Positions 53,473 through 60,992 of a DNA stretch of 64,000 bases are shown here, piece by piece (within the stretch, counting starts at the first letter, position 1; every line of letters begins with the position of its first letter). The stretch comes from UBA6623 sp965238125 (GTDB taxonomy: Bacteria; Acidobacteriota; Terriglobia; Bryobacterales; UBA6623): contig OZ250179.1 of NCBI GenBank assembly GCA_965238125.1, forward strand, positions 4,526,001 through 4,590,000, read 5' to 3'. The position numbers and the translations under genes are program-made. The notes under the pieces are model-generated. The model saw only the letters and a program-made list of their open reading frames with translations, was not told the origin of the DNA and did not search any database.

Positions 53473-53808
53473 GAAACCGAGCCGCGCGCGTCGGGGGCTG
53501 TGAAAAAATCGGGGACAGTCCACTTCGCGCCGGATGCGGTTACTGATTCAATGGAACTTATTCGGCCGGCGCTCGGTACAGCCCCCATTTTTTCACAGCC
53601 CCTCAGCAAGCGGTATGCGATGAGGCAATTCAACCTGAAGGAAGGTGGCGGACCATAGTGCCCGGGGGCGCCGGCCACCCCAAAGCCCGTGCAAAGGTCG
53701 CCTGAGGTCCGAGGAGAGACCTTGGGGCGGCGTTTCTTCGATCACCGCCGCCGGCGGCCTCTGTGCGGCGGCATCGGCCACCGCTTGCTGACGCGCGCGG
53801 CTCGGTTA
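53473..53808. repeat. Dispersed inverted-repeat element, copy (ii), interrupted
   Basis: Left arm GAAACCGAGCCGCGCGCGTC (to 53492) resumes at 53603 as TCAGCAAGCGGTATGCGATG. Right arm CACCGCTTGCTGACGCGCGC, GGCTCGGTT ends at 53807. The interior shares CCTGAAGGA and the CCCGGG block with copy (i). The left arm is split by the 110-bp nested repeat. Confidence 0.78.
53493..53602. repeat. 110-bp nested palindromic-ended repeat
   Basis: Ends are a perfect 16-bp inverted pair: GGGGCTGTGAAAAAAT (53494-53509) and ATTTTTTCACAGCCCC (53587-53602). It sits inside the left arm of repeat (ii) with TC on both sides (53491-53492; 53603-53604). Its interior resembles 12170-12270. Confidence 0.8.
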
Positions 53809-53821
53809 TAACCGGGCGCCC

Positions 53822-54997
53822 TTACTGCTGCATGTAGCGCTGAAATTCTTCCGGGCGGAAGCAGTGCGTGGAAGCCGTCTCATAGGTGATGCGGCCGCTG
53901 CGCACAAGATCGGCAAGCGATTCTTCCATCATGATCATGCCCTCGGCTCGCCCCAAGCTGAGCTGCGACCGCAGCATATGATCTTCGGCCCTGCGAATGA
54001 TGTGGCTGACGGCGGTATTCGCCAACAGAATCTCGAGCGCCGGGTATTGCCCCTTGCCGTCGGCGGCGGGGACTAACTGTTGCGCGATGATCGCCAGCAG
54101 GCCAAGCGAGAGTTGCTGACGAATCTGATTCTGCTGCGCCGCCGGGAAGGAATCGACAATGCGCCCGATCGCCTGAATGGAGTCGTTCGTGTGGAGCGTG
54201 GAAAACACCAGGTGGCCCGTCTCGGCGGCGGTAACGGCGGCCGCGATCGTTTCGGGGTCCCGCATTTCACCGACGAGAATCACGTCGGGGGTCTGCCGCA
54301 GGATACTGCGCAGGGCGTCGGCGAAACTATTCGCATCGTGGCCGACTTCCATTTGCTCGAAGACCGAACGTTCGTTGGTGTGGTAATACTCGATGGGGTC
54401 TTCGATCGTGGTGATGTGGTAGTCGTGCTCGCGATTCAAGATCCCGAGCAGCGACGCCAAGGTCGTTGACTTGCCCGAGCCCGTCGGTCCGGTCACGAGC
54501 ACCAGACCCTGCTTGCGTTCGGTCAAGTTACGCAGGGATTCCGGAAGATGGAGCCCCTCGATGGTCGGAACCTTGTCGGGAAGCAATCGAATTGCCGTCG
54601 CCAAAGTGCCTCGTTGGTGGTGGACGTTGGTGCGAAACCGCCCGATGCCCTCGCGCACGAAGCTGAAGTCCACCGAGCGCTCGCGATCCAGTTCCTGTCG
54701 CCGGCGCTGGTTGAGCAAGGGCAGTATCAAGGCGCGAATACTCTCGTCGGAAAAGGACGTGCCTTCGGCCTGATGCAGCTTACCGTCGATACGCAGGATG
54801 AGGCTCGACCCGTTGATAAAGAGCATGTCGGAAGCATTGCGCTCCACCGCGTGCCGCAATAGTCGATCGAGCGCTTTCTCGGGATCGGCTGACTCCGGTA
54901 CGGCAACGGCCTGCGGTCCGGGGATGTCCGAGACGGGCTTGGCCTTCTGGTTCAGCTCATCGACGATGCTCTTCAAACTGGGATCGAAGTCGCTCAT
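53822..54997 (-). CDS. pilT: Type IV pilus retraction ATPase
   Basis: 391 residues from ATG 54997 (MSDFDPSL); an upstream ATG at 55039 would add 14. PilT/PilU-type PilB-superfamily ATPase: N-terminal PAS-like part (LRHAVERNASDMLFINGSSL), Walker A GPTGSGKST, Asp box TIEDPIEY, Walker B VILVGEMRDPETI, His box HLVFSTLHTND. It depolymerises pili for twitching motility and DNA uptake, on the cytoplasmic face of the pilus base. No other pilus genes in the window. PilT versus PilU cannot be settled from the sequence alone. Confidence 0.93.
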   Translation of the reverse strand: MSDFDPSLKSIVDELNQKAKPVSDIPGPQAVAVPESADPEKALDRLLRHAVERNASDMLFINGSSLILRIDGKLHQAEGTSFSDESIRALILPLLNQRRRQELDRERSVDFSFVREGIGRFRTNVHHQRGTLATAIRLLPDKVPTIEGLHLPESLRNLTERKQGLVLVTGPTGSGKSTTLASLLGILNREHDYHITTIEDPIEYYHTNERSVFEQMEVGHDANSFADALRSILRQTPDVILVGEMRDPETIAAAVTAAETGHLVFSTLHTNDSIQAIGRIVDSFPAAQQNQIRQQLSLGLLAIIAQQLVPAADGKGQYPALEILLANTAVSHIIRRAEDHMLRSQLSLGRAEGMIMMEESLADLVRSGRITYETASTHCFRPEEFQRYMQQ

Positions 54998-55189
54998 GAA
55001 GGTACCTGTATTGTAACCGCGAGCGCGGCGGGGGGTCATAAGCGTTTTGACTTAGACAACGGTGCAAAGTGCTTCTTCATGCCGCTTCAATTCACTGAGG
55101 TGGCGCAAAAAGTGCTTCGCTTTCAGGTAGTTTCACGACGCGAGCCCGCCGCCCCTGACCTGAAAACTTCAATTGGGGCGGGTTGAGGC

Positions 55190-55212
55190 GAGACAAGCTG
55201 AGAACTTGTCTC
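55190..55212. repeat. Short hairpin, relative of the one at 655
   Basis: GAGACAAG (55190-55197) pairs with CTTGTCTC (55205-55212) across a 7-nt loop. Same core GACAAGCT-type palindrome as 655-673. Confidence 0.6.
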
Positions 55213-55224
55213 AACTGTGGCTGG

Positions 55225-55244
55225 GACCGGCACGAGTGCCGGTC
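55225..55244 (-). terminator. GC-rich hairpin behind the TIGR03437-DUF192 gene
   Basis: GACCGGCAC pairs perfectly with GTGCCGGTC across GA, 11 bp downstream of the gene end on the minus strand. There is no U-run on the exit side, so termination is only plausible. Confidence 0.35.
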
Positions 55245-55254
55245 GGGGGAGCGG

Positions 55255-57198
55255 CTACCAGTCAATGCCATCGCCGATCGCCAAACCGTTGGCTTCCGCC
55301 GTTCCCGCGGCCAATTCCAGCACAAACTGTGCCTCGGCCCCGCCATCGAAGAGAGGGCACGTGCTCCCGCTTTCGCAGACCGGTGTCCGTTCGGAAAGTC
55401 CGACGATTCGGCGGTCTGAATCGAGCCACACAAGGTCGAGGGGAATCAAGACTCCGAACATCCAAAAGGTCAGGCGTCCGCGCCGCGCGAATAGGAAAAG
55501 CATGCCGCGGTCGGCGCCAAGCTCCGGGCGTCCCATCAGCCCACGCTGCCGTTCGCTGAAAGCGGTCGCGAGCTCGGCTTGAATCACTTCGCCATTCGGG
55601 AACGTTACGGGCGTGCTCGATAACTCGAGGGGGCTCAGCACCACGTCGCGCGCTTCGCGATGGACCGCGCGCAAGCGGCCCTCGTCGATTCCCTCGGCCG
55701 TGAAACGCGCCTCGCGCGGAGCAAACGTTGCCACAAACTCGAGCCGTTCGCTCCCACGAGGCAGACGGGCGGAAGCCGGCAAGTTCGTCAGGATCGCGGC
55801 GGGCAATCTCGACAACCCCGCCGCGCCCGCGCCGCGGCAAGTCAGGCCCCAACCGCCCGTTAAAGTCAGAAGGATCTCGCTGCCTTCCGCAGCTCCCCAA
55901 GAAACATCGAAACCCCGACTTCGCCGGACGATTTCGGACTCGGAAGGGGCTGCCCAAATCGGAGACGACGGGATCGAGATGGAGGCCGAAAAGGCCCCCA
56001 CGTCCGAGCCGCCCGTAGCGGCAAGCGTGTATTCGCCGGGGCCGAGAAACCTAGGCGCGGGGGGAGAGGTTACGCGGTACCACGGCGGCTCGCCCGCCGG
56101 AGCCGCCGGCAGAAGAATCGCGCCCCCGGGAGTCGAAAGCGACAGTTCCGGCCCAGCGTCGAGTTGGGCCGCGACTTCGGGGTCGACGTCGGGAAAACCC
56201 GGCAAGCATGTTCCCGGCGCGGGTAGGCGAACGAAAGCCGGCGTCGCCGGGCCGAATCGCGCCTCCGCTTCATCGAAGGTCTCTCCGTTGACCACGGATC
56301 GCGACAGTGTGACGAGGCCTTCCTGTCGCGGTTCGGCCGGCCGGTCATCGGGCGGGAAGTCCTCACAAGGGGAACCGTCTTCGCTGATCGAAACAGTTTC
56401 GACATTGCTGTAGACGACGCCGCGCAGCCGGACGGAAAGCGGCACAAAACACCCCAACGGAACTGCGGCCGGAACGCGCAGCCGGATTCGATCCACGCCC
56501 GAGCAGCACACCGCGGCCTGGGCGGATTCGATCGCAAACGACCGGCCCCCGATATCGACTTCGATGTCGCCATCCTCGGTCGCGGGGATTTCAGGCCGAC
56601 CCGCCCTCCGTCCGAGCCCGGTACCCCAGAGTTCGATCGTTCCGCCGAGGCGAGCGGGCGTCGCCGGTGAGTTGAGAACCGTTCGCCCACCCGGTGTGAG
56701 ATTGCCGACAAGCGCCACGACCGGCAAGCGCCCCCCGAAGCCGGTTTCGGTGCCCGTAAGCCGCCGCGTGAAAATTCCGAAGCTCGAGGCGACAACCTTG
56801 ATGGGCTCGGGCGGCGAGGTCTCATCGCCCACCCTGACGGTTAGGGCATAGAGCCCGGCCTGGAGATCCTCCCCGAGCACGGCGTTGATTTGGTTCGATC
56901 CCGCGTAGAGCAGACGCGCCGGGCGCGACAATTCTTCTCCGTTCCACAACGAAACCGAAACGTCGGCGAGTTCGGTAGGTAACGGACCCCCCGAAGCCGT
57001 CACGCCCGGCTCGGGCCCGAGGTTGGTCCCGAAAATGCTCACCACCGACCCCGGCGCAAGCGCGGACCCGGGCAGAGGCGGCGGCAGAAAACCCGCTCCA
57101 TTGACGACGCCACCGGGATAGATGATCGGAAGGGCGGACAGGGGCAAGACACTCGCGGCGAGCAGCGAGGCCTTTAGCCCTCGACGCGGGACTCGCAT
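55255..57198 (-). CDS. Secreted TIGR03437-DUF192 fusion protein
   Basis: 647 residues from ATG 57198 (MRVPRRGLKASLLAAS), which starts a signal peptide. The frame continues upstream to 57360 but that part is MITE sequence. Residues about 28-165 are a TIGR03437-type domain: VVNGAGFLPPPLPGSALAPG, SVVSIFGTNLGP, LLYAGSNQINAVLGEDLQAG. The middle is beta-rich with low similarity (VDRIRLRVPAAVPLG; SSPIWAAPSES). Residues about 535-647 are DUF192: VTFPNGEVIQAELATAFSER, QRGLMGRPELGADRGMLFLF and TFWMFGVLIPLDLVWLDSDR. DUF192 alone is usually a 120-160-residue exported protein of unknown function; fusion to the Solibacter-type domain is unusual. Confidence 0.78.
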   Translation of the reverse strand: MRVPRRGLKASLLAASVLPLSALPIIYPGGVVNGAGFLPPPLPGSALAPGSVVSIFGTNLGPEPGVTASGGPLPTELADVSVSLWNGEELSRPARLLYAGSNQINAVLGEDLQAGLYALTVRVGDETSPPEPIKVVASSFGIFTRRLTGTETGFGGRLPVVALVGNLTPGGRTVLNSPATPARLGGTIELWGTGLGRRAGRPEIPATEDGDIEVDIGGRSFAIESAQAAVCCSGVDRIRLRVPAAVPLGCFVPLSVRLRGVVYSNVETVSISEDGSPCEDFPPDDRPAEPRQEGLVTLSRSVVNGETFDEAEARFGPATPAFVRLPAPGTCLPGFPDVDPEVAAQLDAGPELSLSTPGGAILLPAAPAGEPPWYRVTSPPAPRFLGPGEYTLAATGGSDVGAFSASISIPSSPIWAAPSESEIVRRSRGFDVSWGAAEGSEILLTLTGGWGLTCRGAGAAGLSRLPAAILTNLPASARLPRGSERLEFVATFAPREARFTAEGIDEGRLRAVHREARDVVLSPLELSSTPVTFPNGEVIQAELATAFSERQRGLMGRPELGADRGMLFLFARRGRLTFWMFGVLIPLDLVWLDSDRRIVGLSERTPVCESGSTCPLFDGGAEAQFVLELAAGTAEANGLAIGDGIDW

Positions 57199-57218
57199 GC
57201 GGGCCGTTCGCACCGAGC

Positions 57219-57393
57219 GCGCATTTCTCGCCGGCTGACGGCCGAAGCACAGGATAGGCCCGTCATTACTTCGCAGCGCTTGTTTGCCGTGCTCACCGTA
57301 CTGTTCAAGTGCGCCTCCGCGCGCCAAGCCGCGCGCGCCTCGTACCGCCGGTCCTCTCATGCACTTCGCCTCGACACCCGGTGAGAAGTGCGC
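57219..57393. mobile_element. MITE-like element, copy 2
   Basis: About 175 bp with ends GCGCATTTCTCGCCGG (57219 side) and, read inward from the other side, GCGCACTTCTCACCGG (57393). The interior is clearly homologous to 39601-39777 in inverse orientation (TGAACAGTACGGTGAGCACG and ACGGGCCTATCCTGTGCTT on the minus strand). No clear target duplication here. It lies between the TIGR03437-DUF192 gene and the 3' end of the M20 gene. Confidence 0.75.
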
Positions 57394-57395
57394 AC

Positions 57396-58781
57396 TTAGG
57401 CCCCCAGCATTTCCAAGTAGCGCCCCACGGCTTCGATGCCGCGGTAGAAATTCGGCAGGTGGAATTTCTCGTTCGGGGCGTGAATGTTGTCGTCGGGCAG
57501 GCCGAAGCCCATCAGCACGCTCGGAATTCGCGCGTGTTTGTCGAATTCGGAGACAACGGGAATTGACCCTCCTGAACGAATGAACACTGTTTCGCGCCCG
57601 AACGTTTCGCTAAGCGCGTCGGCGGCCTTTTCTACGAACCGATTCTCGGGATCGACTACCGACGCGGGCGAGGCGTGCAGCAGCCGCGTGTCGATTCGGG
57701 TTCCCTGTGGAGCGAGGTCCGTAACATGCCGCTCGAACTTGGCAAAGATATCGCGCGGGTCCATGGAGGGAACCAAGCGCATGCTGACCTTCACCGTCGC
57801 CAGCGCGGGTATGACGGTTTTCGCGCCCTCGTCGACGAACCCTCCGCGAATGCCGTGTACATCGAGAGTGGGCCGTGCCCAGGTTCTCTCCAAGACCGAG
57901 TAGCTTGGCTCGCCGGTCAACGCCGGCGAACCGACTTCCTCTCGGCGGTAGCGCTCTTCGTCGAAAGGCAGTTTCGACCAAGCTTCGAGCTCGGCCGGGG
58001 CCGGGCGGTCGACCTGATCATAGAAGCCCGGAATCAGAATCCGTCCGGACGCGTCCCCCGTGCCGCCTTGCTTGAGGGCCGCTATGATTTGGGCGGCGGC
58101 TTCGAGGGCGTTGGGAGCAGCGCCGCCGTAGACGCCGGAGTGCAAATCGGTCGCCGCGCCGGTGACCTCCATCTCGGCGTAGACGACGCCCCGCAGCCCC
58201 ACGCAGAGGGTCGGCAGTCCGGGCGCGAACATCTCGGTGTCGCAGATGAGCACGGCATCGGTCGCGAGTTCCGCGCCGTGTCGCTCGAGGTAGGTGGTGA
58301 CGGCTTGGCCGCCGCATTCCTCCTCGCCCTCGATCAGGAACATGACGTTGACCGGCAGCTTGCCGGTCGTCTTGAGCAGGCCCTCGACGGCCTTGATCAA
58401 TAGATAGACCTGCCCCTTGTCGTCGGCGGCGCCCCGCGCGAAAAGGTCGTCGCCGCGGATTTCCGGTTCAAAGGGCGGCGAGCGCCACTCGTCGAGCGGG
58501 TCGGCGGGTTGCACATCGTAATGCCCGTAGATCAACAGGGTCGGGCGACCTTCGGCGCCGCGCCATTCAGCGGTCACCAGTGGGTTGCCGAGACCTTCCA
58601 TGAGCCCCGCGTTTTGCAGGCCGGCCTTGTTGAGATCGTTGACGAGAAAATCAGCGGCGGCCTTGATATCCACGGAGTGCTCGGGCAAGGCGCTGACGCT
58701 CGGGATGCGCAGAAACTCGATCAGCCCGGCGAGAAAGGCGTCCCGGTTTGTTGAGTAATAGTCGGAAGCTTGGGACGCCAT
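57396..58781 (-). CDS. M20-family dipeptidase
   Basis: 461 residues from ATG 58781 (MASQASDYYS); an ATG at 58832 would add 17 unrelated residues. Metal ligands of the M20 family are present: H in LLIYGHYDVQP, D in GAADDKGQ, EE in LIEGEEECGG, D in ICDTEMFAP, H near the end in IHAPNEKF. The dimerisation domain contains DLHSGVYGGAAPN. Likely a cytosolic zinc dipeptidase or acylamino-acid hydrolase; no signal peptide. The stop codon lies at the edge of MITE copy 2. Confidence 0.92.
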   Translation of the reverse strand: MASQASDYYSTNRDAFLAGLIEFLRIPSVSALPEHSVDIKAAADFLVNDLNKAGLQNAGLMEGLGNPLVTAEWRGAEGRPTLLIYGHYDVQPADPLDEWRSPPFEPEIRGDDLFARGAADDKGQVYLLIKAVEGLLKTTGKLPVNVMFLIEGEEECGGQAVTTYLERHGAELATDAVLICDTEMFAPGLPTLCVGLRGVVYAEMEVTGAATDLHSGVYGGAAPNALEAAAQIIAALKQGGTGDASGRILIPGFYDQVDRPAPAELEAWSKLPFDEERYRREEVGSPALTGEPSYSVLERTWARPTLDVHGIRGGFVDEGAKTVIPALATVKVSMRLVPSMDPRDIFAKFERHVTDLAPQGTRIDTRLLHASPASVVDPENRFVEKAADALSETFGRETVFIRSGGSIPVVSEFDKHARIPSVLMGFGLPDDNIHAPNEKFHLPNFYRGIEAVGRYLEMLGA

Positions 58782-59158
58782 GGGAATTGTGTTGCACGTC
58801 GGCCGCCTTCGTAGCGTAGCAATTCGTCCCAAACTGAGCCGCGCACGTCAGTAAGCGGTATGTGATGCCATCACACCGGATGCTCGGAAAGTGGTGATGC
58901 CGGCACCGCTTCCCCAAGGACCGTCAAAGCGAACCCATCAAAACGAGTTCGTCATAGGAGCCGGTCAAGGGCCGCCGGCAGCGCTGCAATGGCTGCCGGC
59001 CGCCGGATTCCGACAGGGTTCGAGGGCCCAACCCGTTGCGGTGTTTAGAAAAAGATGGGGCGGTGGCGTCCCGCCAACCACGCTGCCGCGATTTTCCTTT
59101 GGGTTGAACGGCCTCATCGCATACCGCTTGCTGACGCGTGCGGCTCGGTTTGGCTACG
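58782..59158. other. Intergenic interval with inverted-repeat element (iii)
   Basis: No gene; contains repeat (iii). Confidence 0.45.
58829..59153. repeat. Dispersed inverted-repeat element, copy (iii)
   Basis: Left arm CCAAACTGAGCCGCGCACGT, CAGTAAGCGGTAT and right arm CATACCGCTTGCTGACGCG, TGCGGCTCGGTTTGG (to 59153). The arms match copies (i) and (ii); the 250-bp interior is more diverged. Confidence 0.75.
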
Positions 59159-59407
59159 ATGCAACCGATCGCCATGAAATTTTCCGAACTGCTTATCCAC
59201 TCGATTCAACAAAGTGAGATTCCGCTGCGTTTCGAGCCGGGCGCTGAGGAATCCGTGGCGCACCCCGTAAAGGAAATGCTCAAGCTGTGGATTTCGGCCC
59301 ACGATCCCGACCCGGCCGGCAACGATTTCGACTACGGCCAAAAGGCGCTGGTCGCGAAACTTCTCGACCAGTTGGACGATCAAACCGACCTGCCGGAGGA
59401 TCAGTAA
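59159..59407 (+). CDS. Small hypothetical protein
   Basis: 82 residues from ATG 59159 (or ATG 59174, MKFSELLIHS). Acidic, helical: SELLIHSIQQSEIPLRFEPG, HPVKEMLKLWISAHDPD, YGQKALVAKLLDQLDD. No family is recognised. The start codon lies 6 bp beyond the end of repeat (iii), so the repeat arm forms its leader. Confidence 0.5.
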   Translation: MQPIAMKFSELLIHSIQQSEIPLRFEPGAEESVAHPVKEMLKLWISAHDPDPAGNDFDYGQKALVAKLLDQLDDQTDLPEDQ

Positions 59408-59478
59408 GCCGCACTCGTTCGCGGTATGGAGAAGCTGGCCGGCTCACCCTACGCATCTCGAAGCAGGCGAGTGCCGGG

Positions 59479-59811
59479 TTATTTCGGAGCGAGGCGTTCG
59501 ATCTTGGCGGCCATGACAAAATCACTCTCGGTGAGTCCGTCGATTTTGTGGGTCCATAGCTGAACGCCTACCTTGCCCCAGGCCAAATAGATATCGGGGT
59601 GGTGGCCTTGTTCTTCCGCTAGTTCGCCGATTTGATTGGTGAAATCAAGAGCCTCCCGAAAATTGCTGAACGAATAGGTCCGGTCCAGATGATGCTCGTC
59701 GATCACATTCCAGGCCGGGATCTCCGCCGCCAAGGGCGCTATTTCCTCGTCGGTCAGCGGAGGCACACCTCCGCGACAGGGAATGCACTGCTTTTCGGCA
59801 AGTTCCGACAT
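59479..59811 (-). CDS. phhB: 4a-hydroxytetrahydrobiopterin dehydratase (pterin dehydratase)
   Basis: 110 residues, full length. EEQGHHPDIYLAWGKVGVQL contains the catalytic His-His-Pro segment, and LTDEEIAPLAAEIPAWNVID and FRDALDF-like FREALDFTNQIG fit the PCD/DCoH fold. It dehydrates 4a-hydroxytetrahydropterin, recycling pterin cofactor for aromatic amino-acid hydroxylases, or takes part in molybdopterin-related metabolism. No hydroxylase gene nearby. Confidence 0.92.
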   Translation of the reverse strand: MSELAEKQCIPCRGGVPPLTDEEIAPLAAEIPAWNVIDEHHLDRTYSFSNFREALDFTNQIGELAEEQGHHPDIYLAWGKVGVQLWTHKIDGLTESDFVMAAKIERLAPK

Positions 59812-59918
59812 GATAATCTCCCTCCGGTCTTCGGCTATGGTACTAACGATGGCAGGCGACCGGTTACGACCCTCCGCGTGGCCTGCTTGTTACGATAGTC
59901 GACAGAGGACGTTCCACC

Positions 59919-60449
59919 ATGCGAAAGACAATTCGATACACTCTGCCGATCGCGGCGATTTTCAGTTTAACGGCGACGATGGGGGCGCAGCAGCCGCGCA
60001 AGAGCCCTCACGAATCGACATCGGGGGTGATCGCGGGCAAGACCATCACAATCGAGTACGGTCGGCCCTACAAGAAGGGGCGCAAGATTTACGGCGGCCT
60101 GGTCCCCTTCGATAAGGTCTGGCGAACCGGGGCCGATGAAGCGACGACGATCACCACCGAAGCGGACTTGATGGTTGGCGATGTCCATGTCCCCAAGGGA
60201 ACCTATGGGCTGTTCACGATTCCCGGCGAGAAGGAATGGACTTTGGTGCTCAACAAGACGGCGAAGCAATGGGGTGCTTTCGACTATGACTCGGGCCAAG
60301 ACCTAGGCCGGACCGCCATGAAGGTTTCCGGGCTGGACGCGCTGTTGGAGCAACTCACCATCACCATCGAGCCGACGTCGGGCGACAAGGGCACGCTGAA
60401 GATCGCCTGGGATCAGACCGTCGCCGCGGTCGATATCGTGGTTCATTAG
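59919..60449 (+). CDS. DUF2911 secreted protein
   Basis: 176 residues with a signal peptide (YTLPIAAIFSLTATMGA). The DUF2911 hallmarks are YGRPYKKGRKIYGGLVPFDK, WRTGADEATTITTEADLMV and VPKGTYGLFTIPGEKEWTLV. Function unknown in the family, usually exported. It diverges from the pterin-dehydratase gene. Confidence 0.9.
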   Translation: MRKTIRYTLPIAAIFSLTATMGAQQPRKSPHESTSGVIAGKTITIEYGRPYKKGRKIYGGLVPFDKVWRTGADEATTITTEADLMVGDVHVPKGTYGLFTIPGEKEWTLVLNKTAKQWGAFDYDSGQDLGRTAMKVSGLDALLEQLTITIEPTSGDKGTLKIAWDQTVAAVDIVVH

Positions 60450-60477
60450 CACCGCGGCTCCGCTCCCGCCGTGCTCG

Positions 60478-60922
60478 CTAAGGGTCATGACAAATGAATT
60501 CGAGCAAATTCCCTTCCGGGTCCTTGAAGAAAAGGGCCCGGGCCTCGAGACGGGAAAATTGCATTTCTTTCGGGCCGAGACCTAATCGCTCAAGCCGTTC
60601 TTTTTCGGATTCGTAGTCGGCGCGATCGATTTCGAAGGCGATATGGTTCAACGTCGAGCGCGGAGCGTCGAGGCCCTGGAACGTGTCGCGAGTATGGGTG
60701 TGCCGCCGCGCGTCGACCAACGCGAATAGGATGTCCGCCTCCTCCGAGCGGAGTTTGGAGATCGGCAATCGTGAGGAAATAGAACGTAGGATTCTGTTCC
60801 GGGTATTGGCTGTGGAAGCGGAGCCCGATCGTGTCTTCATAGAATCGCCGCATCGTCTCCGGCTCGTTCACATTCAAGACAACCTCGGCCAAACCTCGGA
60901 TACGACGTTTGCTTGCCGCCAT
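60478..60922 (-). pseudogene. VOC/glyoxalase-fold protein with a frameshift
   Basis: ATG 60922 starts MAASKRRIRGLAEVVLNVNE, then FYEDTIGLRFHSQYPEQNPT and FYFLTIADL. The second half is in another frame: RSEEADILFALVDARRHTHT, LNHIAFEIDRADYESEKERL and ALFFKDPEGNLLEFICHDP. The switch lies between about 60740 and 60770 and needs a one-base indel. Joined, it is a complete VOC-superfamily protein of about 147 residues (substrate unknown; metal residues H in LNHIAFEI and E in NLLEF). As it stands it is broken, or an assembly error. Confidence 0.8.
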
Positions 60923-60992
60923 GGGTGACTCCCTCCCGGCGTCGGCTGACCGCTTCGGTTCTAACGCGGGTGTGCGACATAAATGTGGGAAA

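Larger units (their letters stand above)
53400..53821. other. Intergenic interval with repeat (ii) and nested repeat
   Basis: No gene; see the repeat entries at 53473-53808 and 53493-53602. Confidence 0.5.
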
